Below are positions 45,212-47,991 of a stretch of 47,991 bases of DNA, piece after piece. Source of the stretch: Oscillospiraceae bacterium (GTDB taxonomy: Bacteria > Bacillota > Clostridia > Oscillospirales > Ruminococcaceae); the NCBI GenBank assembly GCA_012729855.1, contig JAAYCI010000095.1, forward strand, positions 1 through 47,991. Direction: 5' to 3'. Each line of letters begins with the position of its first letter. Positions within the stretch are counted from its first letter, which is position 1. Below the pieces are notes generated by a model. It made no database searches and had not been told where the DNA came from. It saw only the letters and a list, made by a program, of their open reading frames with translations. Both the position numbers and the translations under genes were made by a program.

Positions 45212-45301
45212 CATGCCGACGCGTAGCATCGGCGCCGTGTAATACATATCCTTCAAAGAAGTAAAGTTCAGAAACATCGCATGCCGGCGCGCAGTAGCGG
45301 C
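45189..45301. repeat. Direct repeat pair upstream of the pseudo-ATPase gene
   Basis: A block of about 45 bases containing AAAGTTCAGAAACATCGCAT and GCCGRCGCG occurs at 45189-45233 and again at 45256-45301 in the same orientation, differing at a few bases. The first copy forms one arm of the hairpin over the gene start. The rest of 45234-45372 holds no gene. Confidence 0.75.
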
Positions 45302-45372
45302 ATCCCGTAATTATGGGCGGCGCCTGAGCGAAAAAAACGGCGCGGCCTGCAGTTATTGGCTTGTATGGCTGT

Positions 45373-46131
45373 TCAAGAATGGCGGCGGCTATACACCGCG
45401 TACATCAAAATGCCGCCGGCCACCGAGACGTTGAAGCTGTCCACCCCGCCGGCGGCGGCCATGGGCAGCATCACCGCGCCGTCGCACAGCTTTTTTACCA
45501 GGGGCGACACGCCCCGCCCCTCGCTGCCCAGCACCAGGGCAATGGGCCCCGAGAGGTCCTGTTTGCCCAGCGGAGTGCCGGTGGTGTCGGCGCACCAAAC
45601 GAACAGGTTGGCCTTTTTCAGCCGGCGCACCGTTTCGCCAATATTGGCCACCCGGGCCACCGGCAGCAGCGCCGCTGCCCCAGCCGAGGCCTTCATGGTA
45701 ACCGGCGTAATACCCGCCGCGCCCCGCTTGGGAATGACCACCCCATGGGCGCCGCACAGCAGCGCGCTGCGTATCAGCGCGCCCAGGTTGTGGGGGTCTT
45801 CAATACCGTCGGCTATCAGGATAAACGGGTCTTCATTTTTTTCGGCGGCGGCGTGGAGCAGTTCGTCCAGTGTGGCGTAGGCTACCTCGGCCACAAAGGC
45901 AGCCACACCCTGGTGGCGGCCGCCGCACAGCTCGTCCAGCTTGGCGGTACGGGTGGTCTTCACCACGGCGCCGGCCTGCTTGGCCAGCGCCGTAAAATAG
46001 CGCACGGTCTTGTCGTCCAGGCCGTCGGCCAGCAGCACCGTGTCGGCCTCGGCGCCGCTTTTCAGCAGCTCGGCCACGGCGTTGCGCCCGTAAACCGGCT
46101 GGTTGGCCGTTGTTTCCGCCCTCTCTGCCAT
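45373..46131 (-). CDS. rlmB: 23S rRNA (guanosine-2'-O-)-methyltransferase RlmB family (SpoU)
   Basis: 252 residues from the ATG at 46131, placed after a GGGAGTGGGG stretch. The N-terminal substrate-binding domain begins PVYGRNAVAELL. The knotted SPOUT domain shows all three signature motifs: ADGIEDPHNLGALIRSA, ALVLGSEGRGVSPLVKKLCD and the C-terminal GGVDSFNVSVAGGILMY. It uses S-adenosylmethionine to methylate a ribose in 23S rRNA (G2251 in the Escherichia coli enzyme); closely related members act on other sites, so the exact target is inferred. Its leader contains the unusual hairpin modules at 46199-46367. Confidence 0.9.
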   Translation of the reverse strand: MAERAETTANQPVYGRNAVAELLKSGAEADTVLLADGLDDKTVRYFTALAKQAGAVVKTTRTAKLDELCGGRHQGVAAFVAEVAYATLDELLHAAAEKNEDPFILIADGIEDPHNLGALIRSALLCGAHGVVIPKRGAAGITPVTMKASAGAAALLPVARVANIGETVRRLKKANLFVWCADTTGTPLGKQDLSGPIALVLGSEGRGVSPLVKKLCDGAVMLPMAAAGGVDSFNVSVAGGILMYAVYSRRHS

Positions 46132-46198
46132 TGAAACCCCACTCCCGGCCCCGCACAGTGCACCGGAACCACCACTTTGCAATAATCAGGTGTATTAT

Positions 46199-46284
46199 AT
46201 AGTCAAACCCCTTGAAAACCGAGACGGCTTTCAAGCCGGCGGGCAAAGCCTGCCGGCACACCTTGCAGGTGTGCGTTTGACTAT
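46199..46284. other. Cruciform-like module B: outer stem with three abutting hairpins
   Basis: The outer stem ATAGTCAAAC / GTTTGACTAT (46199-46208 with 46275-46284) encloses hairpins at 46211-46235 (CTTGAAA/TTTCAAG with inner CCG/CGG), 46236-46256 (CCGGCGGGC-AAA-GCCTGCCGG) and 46257-46273 (CACACCT-TGC-AGGTGTG). Only three bases are unpaired at the junction. Either strand can fold this way. It lies 68 bases upstream of the rlmB start. Confidence 0.8.
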
Positions 46285-46291
46285 GAACGGC

Positions 46292-46367
46292 GAACCAATC
46301 GCCCTCTGGGCGATTGCCGCGCATTGTCGTGCGCGGCTTCAAAACTGTTTCAGTTTTGAAGTGGTTC
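46292..46367. other. Cruciform-like module A: outer stem with three abutting hairpins
   Basis: The outer stem GAACC / GGTTC (46292-46296 with 46363-46367) encloses perfect hairpins near 46296-46316 (CAATCGCCC-TCT-GGGCGATTG), 46317-46336 (CCGCGCA-loop-TGCGCGG) and 46337-46361 (CTTCAAAACTG-TTT-CAGTTTTGAAG), following each other without a gap. Stems are much longer than tRNA arms, so it is not a tRNA. Seven bases separate it from module B. Confidence 0.8.
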
Positions 46368-46368
46368 T

Positions 46369-46397
46369 AGTATAGCAAATTGCGCCCCGCTTTTCCA
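46369..46397 (-). promoter_or_regulatory. Extended -10 promoter reading into the modules and rlmB
   Basis: On the minus strand: TGGAAA (46392-46397), 17 bases, TATACT (46369-46374) with an upstream TG (extended -10). The predicted start of transcription falls at about the first base of the CTTCAAAACTG hairpin, so the RNA would carry both modules in its leader, though perhaps without the full outer stem of module A. Confidence 0.55.
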
Positions 46398-46642
46398 CCC
46401 GAAATTGGCGGCGCGCAATGCCAAGCGGAAAAGCGCCGCAATCCATCATGCAATTCCTGCCATTTTAGCCCGATGGGCTTCCGGCACGTGAGAGGTTATA
46501 CACCGGGTAGATGGGGTGGGATTTTCCCATGCCGTTGAAAACCTCGTTGAAAATGTGGATAAATGGGGTGCTTCCGGGCATTTTCGCTGTGGAAAGATGG
46601 TTCGGGCGGCAGTTTTCAACAAGATTCGCGCGGTTTTCCACA
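46391..46642. other. Cluster of DnaA-box-like sequences
   Basis: TGTGGATAA at 46554-46562 is a perfect DnaA box. Near matches are TTTTCCACC (46391-46399), TGTGGAAAG (46588-46596) and TTTTCCACA (46634-46642), along with GTTGAAAAC and TTTTCAACA words. The surrounding 46400-46850 has no gene. No very AT-rich unwinding region and no dnaA or dnaN gene are near, so a DnaA-titration or regulatory site is as likely as a replication origin. Confidence 0.4.
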
Positions 46643-46854
46643 AAACACGGGGTTGAATCGGGATTGTCAAGACGGGAATATCGGAGAATTTGGGCCGCCG
46701 GCCTTGGTTTATTTCTCCAGTTCTGCCAGTTAACGCATAGAACCGGTGGCGGGAGTGGCAGACGGAAGCGGGCAGCCAAAACACGGGAAAGCAGCAGGAC
46801 GCGCAATGTATGCCTGCGGAATGCCGGCTTCGCCGTTAATTAACAGAATGCAAA

Positions 46855-46883
46855 TTGATTTTGCGCGGTACGGGGTGTATACT
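46855..46883 (+). promoter_or_regulatory. fba promoter
   Basis: TTGATT (46855-46860), 17 bases, TATACT (46878-46883). It gives a leader of about 115 bases. Confidence 0.7.
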
Positions 46884-46937
46884 GGTAGCAATGACGACAG
46901 GCGTGGCGGCTTTTGGCCCCGCGCAACGAAAAGATGC

Positions 46938-46973
46938 ATGCAAGCGCTGTGTGCAAGTACATGGCGCTTGCAT
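46938..46973 (+). promoter_or_regulatory. Inverted repeat in the fba leader
   Basis: ATGCAAGCGC / GCGCTTGCAT, perfect 10-base arms (46938-46947 with 46964-46973) with a 16-base loop, 18 bases before the GGAGG ribosome binding site. It could be an operator or an mRNA-stability stem. Confidence 0.5.
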
Positions 46974-47003
46974 ACAGCGCTAACAAAACAGGAGGCGATG
47001 ACC

Positions 47004-47867
47004 ATGCTGGTAAATGCAACCGACATGCTGAAAAAAGCACGGGACGGCCATTATGCGGTGGCACAGATCAACATCAACAACCTGGAGTGGACCAAGGCGG
47101 TGCTGGAGACCTCGCAGGAGCTGAACAGCCCGGTGATTCTGGGCGTGAGCGAGGGCGCCGGCAAGTACATGGGTGGCTTTGCCACGGTGGCCGCCATGGT
47201 AAAGGCCATGGACAAAAGCCTGGGCATCACCGTGCCGGTGGCGCTGCACCTGGACCACGGCACCTACGAGGGCAGCTTCAAGTGCATAGACGCCGGCTTC
47301 ACCTCCATCATGTTTGACGGCAGCAAGTACCCCATTGACGAAAACGTGGAGAAAACCGCCGAGCTGGTGCGCATTGCCCACGAGGCGGGCATGTCCATTG
47401 AGGCCGAGGTGGGCTCCATAGGCGGCGAGGAGGACGGCGTGGTGGGCGGCGGCGAAGTGGCCGACCCGGCCGAGTGCAAACGCATCGCCGATTTGGGCAT
47501 CGACTTTCTGGCCGCCGGCATCGGCAATATCCACGGCGTATACCCGGAAAACTGGAAGGGCCTGGACTTTGATACCCTGGAGAAAATAAACAACGCCACC
47601 AAGGGCATGCCGCTGGTGCTGCACGGCGGCACGGGCATTCCCAAGGATATGATCCAGAAGGCCATCAATCTGGGCGTGGCCAAAATAAACGTGAACACCG
47701 AGTGCCAGCTGGCTTTTGCGGCGGCCACCCGGGAATACATTGAGGCTGGCAAGGACCGTGAGAAAAAGGGCTTCGACCCCCGCAAGCTGCTGGCCCCGGG
47801 CGTGGAGGCCATCAAGGCCGTCGTGCGTGAGAAGTACGAGATTTTTGGCGCGGTGGGGAAGGCTTAG
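47004..47867 (+). CDS. fba: Class II fructose-bisphosphate aldolase
   Basis: Splits fructose 1,6-bisphosphate into two triose phosphates in glycolysis, or condenses them in gluconeogenesis, with a divalent metal (usually zinc). 287 residues, normal for the short class II form. The metal and catalytic residues are visible in ALHLDHGTYEG, SIEAEVGSIGGEEDG, LVLHGGTGIP and KINVNTECQLAF. The ATG at 47004 has GGAGG 8 bases upstream; the in-frame ATG at 46998 is too close and the longer extension crosses the promoter. It is a single gene with its own promoter. With ppdK it gives the window two central glycolytic enzymes. Confidence 0.95.
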   Translation: MLVNATDMLKKARDGHYAVAQININNLEWTKAVLETSQELNSPVILGVSEGAGKYMGGFATVAAMVKAMDKSLGITVPVALHLDHGTYEGSFKCIDAGFTSIMFDGSKYPIDENVEKTAELVRIAHEAGMSIEAEVGSIGGEEDGVVGGGEVADPAECKRIADLGIDFLAAGIGNIHGVYPENWKGLDFDTLEKINNATKGMPLVLHGGTGIPKDMIQKAINLGVAKINVNTECQLAFAAATREYIEAGKDREKKGFDPRKLLAPGVEAIKAVVREKYEIFGAVGKA

Positions 47868-47875
47868 GGCCCGAA

Positions 47876-47943
47876 GGGCAAAATTTGGCTTGCGTCGTCG
47901 CTAGCTGGCCGTGCGCAGCAGGCCAAGGCAAACAAATTTTCCC
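47876..47943. other. Hairpin structure downstream of fba
   Basis: GGG-AAAATTTG / CAAATTTT-CCC (47876-47887 with 47933-47943, one bulged C) encloses GC-rich DNA with a TGGCC / GGCCA stem. No T run follows, so it is not a standard terminator. The region runs off the window. Confidence 0.4.
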
Positions 47944-47991
47944 GCGCCCGGCGAACCTGTGCGGCGCAGCCGCGCAGCGTGAGCCGCAAGA

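Noticed and set aside
45373-46134. Plus-strand frame of 257 codons opposite rlmB
   Set aside because: Shadow of rlmB, whose three SPOUT motifs are clear on the minus strand.
46199-46367. tRNA or tRNA-like gene suggested by the cloverleaf shape and 76-86-base size
   Set aside because: All arms are too long, the loops are 3-6 bases, and there is no GTTCRA T-loop, D-loop or anticodon stem of normal length.

Overview
The window is chromosomal DNA of a GC-rich, anaerobic Clostridia-type bacterium, most like the gut Oscillospiraceae/Ruminococcaceae. The reasons are Gram-positive ribosome binding sites, a prs-pth-mfd order like that of Bacillus, PPi-dependent pyruvate phosphate dikinase, the LL-diaminopimelate aminotransferase route, DUF1846 and DUF3048/YerB proteins, a QueT transporter, an archaeal-type prolyl-tRNA synthetase and a radical SAM protein resembling tungsten-cofactor maturases. 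This placement is inference; no rRNA gene is present. Nearly everything is housekeeping, with no phage, plasmid, CRISPR or transposase genes.

Layout. 1-4.6 kb: a secreted beta-helix-like protein (cut by the window edge) and ppdK, both on the minus strand. 4.6-18 kb: plus-strand prs, pth, three tandem paralogous MFS transporters, mfd, a PrsA/SurA-like lipoprotein and ftsH; the MFS genes split the usual pth-mfd pair. 18-21 kb: minus-strand queT (with a structured leader), proS and acpP. 21-27 kb: purA, a DUF1846 protein, a radical SAM/SPASM protein and dapL. 27-32 kb: a marR gene with a palindromic operator, followed by two half-transporters of a heterodimeric ABC exporter. 32-35 kb: minus-strand MFS transporter, nitroreductase, HPP-family membrane protein and NusG-domain-II protein. 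35-41.6 kb: trpS, an XRE regulator, a CobC-like phosphatase with a corrinoid adenosyltransferase, and two DUF3048 lipoproteins. 41.7-48 kb: a very large protein that looks like a P-type ATPase without catalytic residues, rlmB, and class II fructose-bisphosphate aldolase.

The most unusual content is small or degenerate. (a) Between rlmB and fba lie two adjacent modules, each an outer stem enclosing three abutting near-perfect hairpins (46199-46367). (b) Three non-coding elements (1463-1687, 22731-22890, 26974-27179) share a family plan of long imperfect terminal inverted repeats and a central hairpin whose arms differ by compensating changes. (c) The protein at 41790-45167 keeps a P-type ATPase architecture but has lost the phosphorylation and hinge motifs, and carries a disordered head of about 570 residues. 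(d) An apparently orphan tungsten-maturase-like radical SAM gene is present. Several intergenic stretches (14.1-14.6, 36.6-36.8, 46.1-47.0 kb) are rich in hairpins and hold no convincing gene.
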